Part shown: positions 45,036 to 53,289 of the stretch, in pieces
Numbering within the stretch: the first letter of the stretch is position 1
Layout: every line of letters starts with the position of its first letter
NCBI RefSeq assembly: GCF_002964765.1
Contig: NZ_PQCF01000032.1
Location: 1 to 64,000, forward strand
Reading direction: 5' to 3'
DNA from: Pseudoalteromonas sp. T1lg88
GTDB taxonomy: Bacteria; Pseudomonadota; Gammaproteobacteria; Enterobacterales; Alteromonadaceae
Length of the DNA: 64,000 nt
Notes under the pieces: generated by a model
Seen by the model: the letters and a program-made list of their open reading frames with translations, nothing else
What the model was told of the DNA's origin: nothing
Databases searched by the model: none
Translations under genes and position numbers: made by a program

Positions 45036-45079
45036 TCAGTTTGTCAGGCAGACTTGGTGTCAGTTTGTCGGGCAGACTT
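45036..45079 (+). repeat. Two-unit tandem repeat
   Basis: TCAGTTTGTCAGGCAGACTT and TCAGTTTGTCGGGCAGACTT, 24 bases apart, upstream of the large secreted gene. They may be a regulator site. The remaining 45080-45439 holds no gene that I can see. Confidence 0.5.
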
Positions 45080-45439
45080 CATTCAGCCAGCAATGTTTCA
45101 ACGTGGCTATAGCTATAGTTGTTTATTGCTGTTTAGTAAAGAAATGCAGCGAAAGACCAATAGTCGGCTGGGTTAATGGCTTATTTAATCTATAAAACAG
45201 CATGTTATCGCCGTTGTTGATAAGGACGCAACTGGGTAACAAGGCAGCGAATAGGTCTTTCTAAAGCGCAATAAAGCCGCTTTTATAACCTTAAGACAAG
45301 GGCTTAGGGGTGGCAATCAGGCGCTTTAGTAATTTGCTTACAAGCTATAACAGCGGCCCTATTTTTCTACCTAACTGGCGAATCCCAGCCAATAAACGCA
45401 CTCAAGCTTACCCTTTTATTTTAATTAATTGATTTAAGT

Positions 45440-45470
45440 TTGACCTTGGTCCTACTCACAGGTCTACACT
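45440..45470 (+). promoter_or_regulatory. MerR/CueR-type promoter of copA
   Basis: TTGACC (-35, 45440-45445) and TACACT (-10, 45465-45470) are 19 bases apart, the long spacer typical of MerR-family promoters. Between them lies a dyad GACCT...AGGTC, as in CueR-controlled copper ATPase promoters. No cueR gene is in the window. Confidence 0.72.
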
Positions 45471-45554
45471 TTCATCGACAATAGCGATAAAACGAGCGGA
45501 AGCAGCGGAACTTGCTAGTAACGTGAGTTTTGGGGTGCGAATAAGGAGAACTAA

Positions 45555-47813
45555 GTGAGTGAGTCGAACGTAAATCAACAGCTGCTTATCGAAGGAGCCG
45601 GCTGTGCCAGCTGCGTTGGTAAAATAGAGGCGGCGCTGAAAAAAACGCCGGGCGTGGTAAGTGCGCAGATGAACTTTGCCGACAGAAGCGTGTTGGTTAC
45701 CGGCACGGCCTCAACCCAGGCCTTAATTGCCGCCGTAGAGTCGGCGGGCTATAACGCCAAGGCGGTGCAAGAGCAAAACGATGAAGACTTGCTAGGTGAA
45801 AAAGAACTTGCCGATAAAGCCTATTATAAAAAGCTGGTCAGGGATACGGTGATTGCCTTGTCGGTGGGTGTTCCATTAATGCTGTTTGGCCTGCTTGGCG
45901 GCGATATGTCGGTCACCACATCTATGCAACGCGCAGCCTGGTTAGGCGTTGGCCTGCTCACCCTGGCGGTAATGTATTTTTCCGGTAAGCATTTTTACAC
46001 CGGTGCCTGGAAAAGTTTTAAAAACCATAATGCCAATATGGATACCCTGATTGCCTTGGGCACGGGCACCGCCTGGCTTTACTCCATGGTGGTGGTGGCC
46101 ATCCCCGAGGCCATTCCCCCCATGGCACGGCATGTGTATTTTGAAGCCACCGCCATGATCATTGGCCTGATTAACCTCGGTCTGGCGTTGGAATTAAAAG
46201 CCAGAGGCAAAACATCCGAGGCCATAAAGCGTCTGATTGGCTTACAGGCCAAGACCGCGACCGTGATCCGCGATAATAAAGAAGTACAAATTAATATTGC
46301 CCAGGTCTTGCTGGACGATCTGGTCAAGGTCAAACCCGGCGAGAAAATTCCCGTCGATGGTGTGGTCAGTGAAGGCCATACCTTTATCGATGAGTCCATG
46401 CTGACCGGTGAGCCCATGCCAGTTGAAAAGTCTAAAGACGACGAAGTGGCCGCGGGCACCATCAATACCTCCGGTTCGATACAGTTTCGGGCCACCCGGG
46501 TGGGGAAAGACACGGCGCTGGCTCGCATCATTAGTATGGTCAAGCGGGCGCAAAATTCCAAGCCGCCCATCGGCCGTCTGGCCGACGTTATTTCAACTTA
46601 CTTCGTGCCCGTGGTGATGATCATTGCCGTGCTGACGGCTTTGGCCTGGTTGAACTTTGGCCCCGAGCCCGCGCTGGCTCTGGCCATGGTCTGTGCCACT
46701 ACCGTGCTGATCATCGCCTGTCCTTGTGCCCTGGGCCTGGCAACGCCCATGTCGGTCATGGTGGGCGTGGGCAAGGCCGCCGAAGCGGGGGTGTTGATCC
46801 GTAATGGTGAAGCCTTGCAAACCGCCTCAAAAATCACCGCCATGGTGCTGGATAAAACCGGCACCATCACCGAGGGAGCGCCTCAGGTCACCGACCTGGT
46901 GGTTGCCGACAACCATCAACAGCAGGAAGTATTGCAACTGGCGGCGAGTCTGGAAAGCGGCTCCGAGCACCCGCTGGCGCAGGCCATAGTGAGCAAGGCA
47001 CAAGAGCAGGACGTTGAGTTGTTAGCGGTGGACTCCTTCAAGGCTTTGACCGGTTTGGGAGTAGAAGGGCGCTGCGATAAGAAAACCTTGTTCTTTGGCA
47101 ATGCCAAGCTGATGCAACAACAGGGCATCACGCTTGGCGATTTTAGCGAACGCGCCCACGACTTGGCGAAACAGGCCAAAACTCCCATGTTTTTTGCTAT
47201 CGATGGTGAACTGGCCGCCATTATTGCCGTGGCCGATCCGATCAAAAAGGACTCCATTGCCGCCATTGAACGCCTCCAGGACAATGGCATTCGGGTGATT
47301 ATGCTGACCGGCGATAATCAGGACACCGCCGCCGCGGTGGCGCATAAAGCCGGTATTAAAGAGTTTTTTGCCGAGGTACTGCCCGAAGACAAGGCCAACA
47401 AGGTCAAAGAGCTGCAACAGAGCGGTGAGCTGGTGGGGATGACGGGCGATGGCATTAACGATGCGCCGGCACTGGCCTTGGCCGATGTCGGCTTTGCCAT
47501 TGGCACCGGCACGGATGTGGCCATCGAAAGCGCCGATATCACGCTAATGCGCGGCTCACTGCATGGCCTGGCCGATGCCATTGCGGTGAGCAAGGCGACG
47601 TTAAAAAACATTAAGCAAAACCTCTTTGGTGCCTTTATTTATAATGTTGCCGGCATTCCCATTGCCGCCGGTGTGCTCTATCCAGTTTTTGGCATGTTGT
47701 TGAGCCCGGTGATCGCCGGTGCAGCCATGGCCTTTTCCTCCCTCACTGTGGTTAGCAACGCCAACCGCCTGCGGTTATTTACTGCGCATAAGGCAAAGGA
47801 GAAACAAGCATGA
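45555..47813 (+). CDS. copA: Copper-exporting P1B-type ATPase CopA
   Basis: 752 residues, inner membrane. It exports Cu(I) from the cytoplasm. Seen: one N-terminal heavy-metal domain with GAGCASC (Cys 17 and 20), the CPC membrane motif in IIACPCALGLATP (about 380-392), phosphorylation site DKTGTIT (about 432), TGE phosphatase loop (LTGEPMPVEKS), the HP motif (SEHPLAQ), and GDGINDAPALA. There are eight membrane segments. The GTG start has AAGGAG seven bases before it. Expression likely follows the CueR-type promoter at 45440. The last four bases overlap the cupredoxin gene. Confidence 0.96.
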   Translation: MSESNVNQQLLIEGAGCASCVGKIEAALKKTPGVVSAQMNFADRSVLVTGTASTQALIAAVESAGYNAKAVQEQNDEDLLGEKELADKAYYKKLVRDTVIALSVGVPLMLFGLLGGDMSVTTSMQRAAWLGVGLLTLAVMYFSGKHFYTGAWKSFKNHNANMDTLIALGTGTAWLYSMVVVAIPEAIPPMARHVYFEATAMIIGLINLGLALELKARGKTSEAIKRLIGLQAKTATVIRDNKEVQINIAQVLLDDLVKVKPGEKIPVDGVVSEGHTFIDESMLTGEPMPVEKSKDDEVAAGTINTSGSIQFRATRVGKDTALARIISMVKRAQNSKPPIGRLADVISTYFVPVVMIIAVLTALAWLNFGPEPALALAMVCATTVLIIACPCALGLATPMSVMVGVGKAAEAGVLIRNGEALQTASKITAMVLDKTGTITEGAPQVTDLVVADNHQQQEVLQLAASLESGSEHPLAQAIVSKAQEQDVELLAVDSFKALTGLGVEGRCDKKTLFFGNAKLMQQQGITLGDFSERAHDLAKQAKTPMFFAIDGELAAIIAVADPIKKDSIAAIERLQDNGIRVIMLTGDNQDTAAAVAHKAGIKEFFAEVLPEDKANKVKELQQSGELVGMTGDGINDAPALALADVGFAIGTGTDVAIESADITLMRGSLHGLADAIAVSKATLKNIKQNLFGAFIYNVAGIPIAAGVLYPVFGMLLSPVIAGAAMAFSSLTVVSNANRLRLFTAHKAKEKQA

Positions 47814-48163
47814 TCATCATCAACATTCTAGGACTGGCACTCATCGCCTTGATAGCCTGGTGGTTTTGGCTCTACAAACCGACCCAAACCCGGGTGCAGG
47901 AGCAGTCGCTGACCATAGAGGTTAAAGACGGAGTCTATACTCCTTCGGCGATTCAGGTGACGGCACATCAGACTGTGACCCTTAATTTCTTGCGCAAGGA
48001 CCACTCGCCCTGCTCGGAAATGTTACTGATCCCAAGCTTGGGAGTCAGCGAGCAACTGGAGTTGAACAAGTTAACAGCTGTTACGCTGTCCGACCTGGCT
48101 CCGGGTGAGTATCCATTTCACTGCCAGATGCAGATGTATCGTGGCACCTTAACCGTGGTGTGA
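47810..48163 (+). CDS. Membrane-anchored cupredoxin-domain protein
   Basis: 117 residues. An N-terminal anchor (IINILGLALIALIAWWFWLY) is followed by a cupredoxin-like beta domain: LTIEVKDGVYTPSAIQV, LNFLRKDHSPCSEMLL and EYPFHCQMQMYRGTLTVV. The His, Cys and Met residues give a plausible copper site. Start overlaps copA (ATGA), so it is translated with the pump and may receive or deliver copper on the periplasmic side. Confidence 0.85.
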   Translation: MIIINILGLALIALIAWWFWLYKPTQTRVQEQSLTIEVKDGVYTPSAIQVTAHQTVTLNFLRKDHSPCSEMLLIPSLGVSEQLELNKLTAVTLSDLAPGEYPFHCQMQMYRGTLTVV

Positions 48164-48178
48164 CGGCCTTGATTCAAG

Positions 48179-48871
48179 TTAGTCGGTGATGACTAACTTA
48201 TATTCTTGCGCAGCCATGGCAGCGTCTCTGATACGCACGGCGATAAAATATTGCTCACCATCCAATAATTGCGGGCCAGTAAATACATGGCCCAGTTCAT
48301 TGGGTGTTTCTGTGCTATCCAATAACACCTCATTGGCGTTATAGAGCTCGATGTAGAGGTCGGGGCCATTGTAAAACGGCTGGGTACAGGTTCTCGGCGT
48401 TGAACACAAATAGATACTGACGGTGATTTGACCATCCATAATAAAGGCGAATATATCGGCTTTATCGCCTGCGGCGTCAAGCTCTCCGGTGATCAGCACG
48501 CCATTACTGGGCCTGAGAATAAAAGGCGTGGCCTGCTCAAACTCATTATTGGGCTCTCTTTCTTGCAGTGACTGGGTCGTCCAGTTTTTACTGATAAAGT
48601 CATCGTCAATGATGCCATTATCCGGGTCGACGTCGGGCACATTACCGTCTTCCTCGCAAAACACTTCTCTCGTGCATTGGCCGGTATACCAGGCTATGGT
48701 CAGGGCGATACCAAAAGGGTCATTAAAGGCGGAGGCAGGGCAGTAATATAGACTGGTCTGTGTGCATATTTTGACTGGAGGGGCGCTGTCGCCGTCACTG
48801 CCACCACAGGCAACGAATAAGCTGCAAACTCCAAGAACCATAAGGCGAATAACAAAGGCTGAGCGAGTCAT
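48179..48871 (-). CDS. Lipoprotein with PPC-like domain
   Basis: 230 residues. A lipobox (SLFVACGG) marks an outer-membrane or periplasmic lipoprotein. It has an acidic linker (DGNVPDVDPDNGIIDDD) and a domain beginning QEREPNNEFEQATPF that resembles the bacterial pre-peptidase C-terminal (PPC) beta domain (GELDAAGDKADIFAF, YIELYNANEVLLDS). Five or more Cys lie in its N-terminal half. Function unknown. It converges with the cupredoxin gene, 15 bases apart. Confidence 0.75.
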   Translation of the reverse strand: MTRSAFVIRLMVLGVCSLFVACGGSDGDSAPPVKICTQTSLYYCPASAFNDPFGIALTIAWYTGQCTREVFCEEDGNVPDVDPDNGIIDDDFISKNWTTQSLQEREPNNEFEQATPFILRPSNGVLITGELDAAGDKADIFAFIMDGQITVSIYLCSTPRTCTQPFYNGPDLYIELYNANEVLLDSTETPNELGHVFTGPQLLDGEQYFIAVRIRDAAMAAQEYKLVITD

Positions 48872-49254
48872 AGGGCGCTGTTTCTTAGTTGTTCAATCAT
48901 TAAAGTATAGTTGGCTTTAAGTTAATGCATCGGCGCTAAGCTGTTTGGCGGCGCGGTGCAATTAGAAATGAGGAACACAGGGCGATGTCGGAACTGGGTT
49001 ATGGTGAGAATAGAATCTATCGCGCGCACCTTGTACCTTTGTAAAGTACATTGTATGTTGACTATGAGCATTAACTGATTTCATAGCGTGAAGATTTAGG
49101 TAAGGCTAGCCTAGGTAAAGGAAAGCTAGACCAAGGTCTTGTATCCGTATTGGGGTCGTTGTAATAAGTTGGCTAAAGCACACAAGAGGTGTGCTCACCA
49201 GCTAGGGTCAGTTAAGCCAAACAAGCAGGGAAGGCCGCTAAGGAGGGTTTTAAA
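48872..49254. other. Intergenic region, no gene seen
   Basis: The 383 bases between divergent genes have short inverted repeats (GCACAC-AAGAG-GTGTGC, 49177-49193; GGCTAGCC near 49109) and AAGGAGGG before the regulator start. No ORF with a family match or RNA gene is recognised. Confidence 0.5.
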
Positions 49255-49884
49255 ATGAGTAACGCATGTATTGCGATAGCCGATGATCATCCTTTAATTG
49301 TGTTTGCCATTGAACATAAAATTAAAGACGTTTGGCCCGATATTCAGGTTGAAAGTGCCCATTGTTACCATCAACTGTTTCGCCTTTTTGAGCAAAAAGA
49401 ACAACACCTAGATTTAGCCATTGTTGATCTCTCCATGCCCGGCAGTGAGGGTATTCAGGGAGTGGAATACATATGTAAGAACTACGCAAATGTCCCTGTG
49501 ATAGTGATCAGCGGCTTTGATGACTTTAACAGCTGCACCGCCTGTTTAAACGCCGGCGCCGCCGGATTTGTCTCTAAAACTGAATTCGACTCGGTGATTA
49601 TTGACTTGATTTCTAAGTACCTTGTTGTCGATTCAGTAGCCCCTAGCCAGGTCTTGCCCGAGGCCGATGAACTCCATGTATTACCCTTTTTGACCCCCAG
49701 TCAAGGCAAGGTGTTAAAGCAAATGGCCGATGGTTTAAGCAACAAGGCAATTGCCCGTGAGTTGAATATTTCCGAGAAAACCGTTCGTGTTCACGCCAGT
49801 GCCATATTTAAACAGCTGGATGTTGAAAACCGTACTCAGGCGGCGGTGAAATATAAGCGCCTGGCTCATGCCCTTGAGCTGTAA
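49255..49884 (+). CDS. Orphan response regulator, LuxR/NarL type
   Basis: 209 residues. Receiver domain 1-120 with acidic pair ADDHP, phosphoacceptor Asp 58 in AIVDLSMPG, and Lys in FVSKTE. C-terminal LuxR helix-turn-helix (LTPSQGKVLKQMADGLSNKA, IARELNISEKTVRVHASAI). Strong ribosome site (AAGGAGGG). No histidine kinase is nearby. The lipoprotein-protease pair downstream is on the same strand, 316 bases away, with a direct repeat between them that might be a binding site. Confidence 0.93.
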   Translation: MSNACIAIADDHPLIVFAIEHKIKDVWPDIQVESAHCYHQLFRLFEQKEQHLDLAIVDLSMPGSEGIQGVEYICKNYANVPVIVISGFDDFNSCTACLNAGAAGFVSKTEFDSVIIDLISKYLVVDSVAPSQVLPEADELHVLPFLTPSQGKVLKQMADGLSNKAIARELNISEKTVRVHASAIFKQLDVENRTQAAVKYKRLAHALEL

Positions 49885-49982
49885 ACCTGTAGCTCAGCAC
49901 CTAAGCTAGCCCCTTTTTTATTGTGCTAATAATTGCAACAAAGTCTGGTTTTCACTCAGAAACCACGACTTTTTTCGCATTT

Positions 49983-50025
49983 AACGGCTATTTTAGGTCA
50001 AATGGCCTAGGTCAATTTAGCCGTT
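49983..50025. promoter_or_regulatory. Inverted repeat enclosing two TAGGTCAA direct repeats
   Basis: Arms AACGGCTA (49983-49990) and TAGCCGTT (50018-50025) enclose TAGGTCAA twice (49994-50001 and 50008-50015), 14 bases apart. It lies about 175 bases before the lipoprotein start. It could be a regulator site or a leader hairpin. The rest of 49885-50200 shows no gene. Confidence 0.4.
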
Positions 50026-50200
50026 CAATTAGCGCATCTGCTTTATATGTTAATTGTTGGTAACTGCTTACACTGGAATTTCACAACAGGTGAGGAAGTG
50101 GTGCCATCTTGGTTGTTATATGGCTCTCATTACTGTTTGAACAAGTGCGCAATAAAAAAACATGCAATGAAGTTAAAAATAATGACAAATGGAGGACGTT

Positions 50201-50752
50201 ATGGTCCAAAACAAACTCAAATTGCTTAGCGTGGCGTTGTTGGCCGCAACCTTGTCGAGCGGCTGTACCTTTATCGGTGAGCATAAGTTTACTGGCGGCG
50301 GCACCATGGCTTCGGCCGGTGGTGATAAGAATGCCGTCTTTACTTTTAACGCCGAAAATTGCGGCGGGGATGAGGTTAAGGGTCGCGTTAACTATGTCGA
50401 TCACAGCGCCATTGATTTCGAAGATGTTGGTGGTGTAAGCCTTAAGGCACAAGTAGATAATTTTGGTTATTGTGCGTTGACCGATGAAGGATTAGAAAAC
50501 GGCGTGCAGGAATGTAACTGCATGGATCAGTTTGAAGCGCAATTTAGCTACTCATCGAAAAACCCTCAGGCGCCTGGAGAAGGCACAGGCTTTGTCTGTT
50601 TCTTTGATACCGGCGAAGGTAAAGGCAATTTCCATGGTGCCATTACCGCGTTTAACCTTATCGACGGACCCTATGAGGGTTACGGTAATGTTGGCACAGT
50701 GAACGGTAATATTCAGCAACACAGCTGCCCAGAAACTAACGAAGCAGAATAA
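50201..50752 (+). CDS. Lipoprotein, unknown function
   Basis: 183 residues from ATG 50201, which has GGAGG five bases upstream; an ATG at 50189 overlaps that site. Signal and lipobox: KLLSVALLAATLSSGCTFIG. The mature part has GGGDEVKGRVNYVDHSAIDF-like segments ending in CNCMDQF and a Gly-rich region around FVCFFDTGEGKGNF. There are six Cys after the lipid Cys. No family recognised. It is followed after 14 bases by a secreted protease and may assist it. Confidence 0.7.
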   Translation: MVQNKLKLLSVALLAATLSSGCTFIGEHKFTGGGTMASAGGDKNAVFTFNAENCGGDEVKGRVNYVDHSAIDFEDVGGVSLKAQVDNFGYCALTDEGLENGVQECNCMDQFEAQFSYSSKNPQAPGEGTGFVCFFDTGEGKGNFHGAITAFNLIDGPYEGYGNVGTVNGNIQQHSCPETNEAE

Positions 50753-50766
50753 TAAGGAGAATACGG

Positions 50767-51948
50767 ATGTTTAATAAAACTTTACTCACTGTATTAGTAG
50801 CCACTGCTTTTTCGGCGCAAGCCGAGCTGGTTGAGGGCACAGATATGCTGGCGGGCAAAACGGCTCGTGTCATATTCGAATATCATCAGGGCAATAAGGC
50901 CGAGCTGATCGCCGCCATTGAGGCTGCCGGTGGCGAAGTAAAACGTCAGTTGGATCATGATAACGCCGTGGCGGCTGTGGTTAATGCCGATACATTTAAA
51001 CAATTACAGGCAAAGGGGGTGATGAAATCCGCCGAAATTGATGCCGTGCGCCAGGTTATCCCAAGCGCAGTTTCCGCCAATGAATTTCAAGATATTGCGC
51101 CATACGGCCTAGCCATGGTGCAAGCGGATCAGCTTAACTATGCCGGTGGTATCAAGGTCTGTGTTGTCGATACCGGTTATGATTTGGGACACCCGGATTT
51201 GCCAAGCACTACTGTGACTGGTGACGATGAAGGCGCTGGCCCCTGGTATCAGGATGGCCATGGTCATGGCACCCATGTCGCCGGCACCATAGCCGCAATC
51301 GATGGTAACGGCGGTGTGACCGGGGTGTTAGGCTCAGGTATGGCCGAATTACACATAGTACGAGTGTTTGATGACGAGGGCGGTTTTGTTTATGCCTCAG
51401 ATCTTGCTGGCGCGGTGGCGGATTGCGCCAACGCCGGTGCTAAGGTAGTGAGCATGAGTTTGGGCGGCGCCTTTTCGAGCAAGGTTGAAGCACGTGCTTT
51501 TGCACGACTAGAGCGTGCCGGTGTCTTGGCCATTGCCGCTGCTGGTAATGATGGCAACGCCACCCATAGCTACCCCGCATCTTACGATTCCGTGGTGTCG
51601 GTCGCGGCAGTGGATAAGGATATGCAACATGCTGAATTTTCACAAAGAACTTCTCAGATTGAGCTTGCAGCTCCTGGTGTAGACACTTATTCCACGTTCC
51701 CCGGTGGTGGCAATGCCTGGATGTCGGGTACCTCAATGGCGACGCCTCATGTGTCCGGTGTCGCAGCCTTGGTATGGAGTCATTTCCCACACTGTAATAA
51801 CTATGAGATCCGCAATGCCTTGAGCGCTTCGGCGAAGGATTTGGGCGATGCCGGCTATGACTACAAGTATGGTAATGGCTTGGTTCAGGCCAAAGCCGCA
51901 TATGATCATTTAATGGTTAATAGCTGTAATGGCAAGGGCGTGAAGTAA
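50767..51948 (+). CDS. Secreted subtilisin-family (S8) serine protease
   Basis: 393 residues. Signal peptide (LLTVLVATAFSAQA), an inhibitor-like propeptide (ARVIFEYHQGNKAELIAAI ... GVMKSAEIDAVRQV), then a catalytic domain with Asp in VCVVDTGYDLGHPDL (about 137), His in GHGHGTHVAGTIA (about 171) and Ser in SGTSMATPHVSGVAAL (about 325). No C-terminal domain. It resembles the core of the larger protease at 61429 (both have GVLxIAAAGNDGN and SYPASYD). Co-transcribed with the lipoprotein. Confidence 0.93.
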   Translation: MFNKTLLTVLVATAFSAQAELVEGTDMLAGKTARVIFEYHQGNKAELIAAIEAAGGEVKRQLDHDNAVAAVVNADTFKQLQAKGVMKSAEIDAVRQVIPSAVSANEFQDIAPYGLAMVQADQLNYAGGIKVCVVDTGYDLGHPDLPSTTVTGDDEGAGPWYQDGHGHGTHVAGTIAAIDGNGGVTGVLGSGMAELHIVRVFDDEGGFVYASDLAGAVADCANAGAKVVSMSLGGAFSSKVEARAFARLERAGVLAIAAAGNDGNATHSYPASYDSVVSVAAVDKDMQHAEFSQRTSQIELAAPGVDTYSTFPGGGNAWMSGTSMATPHVSGVAALVWSHFPHCNNYEIRNALSASAKDLGDAGYDYKYGNGLVQAKAAYDHLMVNSCNGKGVK

Positions 51949-51966
51949 CAAGTAAGTTCCCCTCCT

Positions 51967-51999
51967 TAAAAGGTCGTCTCAATCGGGGCGACCTTTTTT
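51967..51999 (+). terminator. Rho-independent terminator
   Basis: AAAAGGTCGTCTC-AATC-GGGGCGACCTTTTTTT after the protease. Confidence 0.85.
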
Positions 52000-52077
52000 T
52001 CTATCAAGCCGTATAACTCCTGTTACCGCAACAGGGTATTGACCTGGGTTATGTACTTATAGACTTGGCTTTCCTGA

Positions 52078-52989
52078 TTAAGGCAGAGGGATAAATTCTT
52101 CCTCATCGCCGGGCACCTTTGGAAAGCGCCCCTGGCGCCATTTTTCTTTTGCCTGTTCGATACGGGTCTGGCTGCTTGATACAAAGTTCCAATCTATGAT
52201 CCTGGGCCCGAGGTGAGCACCGCCGAGCAAGACGATGCGTGAATATTCATGAGCGCGGATGCTCAGCGTGGGTGCGCAATCGAACACCGCCATGCTTTGA
52301 GCTGGCACCGAGGTGCCGGCGCAGTGAATATGGCCACGCACTACATACAAGCCTAACTCCTCGCAATTGGGCAGGGGCAGTGTTTGTCCGGGTGCTAATT
52401 CGGCTTCAAGGTAAAGGGTATCGGAAAAGGTTTTTACCGGTGAACTTACCTCGTAGGCGCTGCCCATCATCACCCGCACCGGGACCCCAGCTACCGAGGT
52501 GATAGGCAAGGCTTCAGCGGGATAATGATAAAAGGCCGGGTCGCTTTGCTCTTGCTCTTCTGGCAATACCAGCCATAACTGTAAGCCCTCAAGACTGTGC
52601 GCTTTAGCGCACTCCTGCTCACTTTGGCGCTCTGAGTGTACTATGCCGGCACCGGCAATCATTAGGTTAACATCGCCGGGACGAATCGCTTGTACTCTGC
52701 CTAAGGAGTCTCTATGCAGCAGCTCGCCGTCGAACATATAGGTGACTGTGGCTATGCCAATATGAGGGTGAGGACGCACATTAACCCCTTGTCCGGGCGC
52801 AAAGGTGGCCGGTCCTAGGTGATCGAAGTAAATCCAGGGTCCTATGGTGGTGATCTGTGAGGTGGGCAGGGAGCGCAGCACCGAAAAACCACCCATATCT
52901 TTATAGCGTGGTGTTAACAGTGCTCGAATTGGCGAATGTGCGGCGATCGGTTTACTCTGCTGCGCCTCTACATTACTGACACGACTCAT
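52078..52989 (-). CDS. Pirin-family protein
   Basis: 303 residues, two cupin-like domains. The N-terminal domain carries the Pirin signature and metal ligands: YFDHLGPATFAPG, VRPHPHIGIATVTYMFDGE, and IAGAGIVHSER. The second half has the usual RVMMGSAYEVSSPVKTFSDT. Bacterial relatives include quercetinase-like dioxygenases and redox sensors. The gene stands alone. Confidence 0.92.
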   Translation of the reverse strand: MSRVSNVEAQQSKPIAAHSPIRALLTPRYKDMGGFSVLRSLPTSQITTIGPWIYFDHLGPATFAPGQGVNVRPHPHIGIATVTYMFDGELLHRDSLGRVQAIRPGDVNLMIAGAGIVHSERQSEQECAKAHSLEGLQLWLVLPEEQEQSDPAFYHYPAEALPITSVAGVPVRVMMGSAYEVSSPVKTFSDTLYLEAELAPGQTLPLPNCEELGLYVVRGHIHCAGTSVPAQSMAVFDCAPTLSIRAHEYSRIVLLGGAHLGPRIIDWNFVSSSQTRIEQAKEKWRQGRFPKVPGDEEEFIPLP

Positions 52990-53289
52990 GCCTTGCTCCC
53001 TGAAATTGACCCCGATAAATCAACTAAATCGCTAAGCTGCTTTTCAAGTTTAGCCTCCCTTGGGCAAATAGATAAAAAAAGTCTAGATAAAGCGCGCTTG
53101 GCTTAGGGGGAGAGAAAGAAATATGGTTTGATTTATTTTATCCCTAATATGGGAATGGTTATTTTATAAATATAAAAATTAATGTCCCAATAATTTAAAC
53201 CTTTACAAAAGTTTCATTTATTTTTAACAAAGCGCGTTCATTATCGCCGCCCTGTACCACTAACTAAAATAGTATTATCAGGGAAAAAA

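Noticed and set aside
53201..53218. PHO box before the alkaline phosphatase
   Set aside because: CTTTACAAAAGTTTCATT fits the consensus only loosely in an AT-rich stretch.
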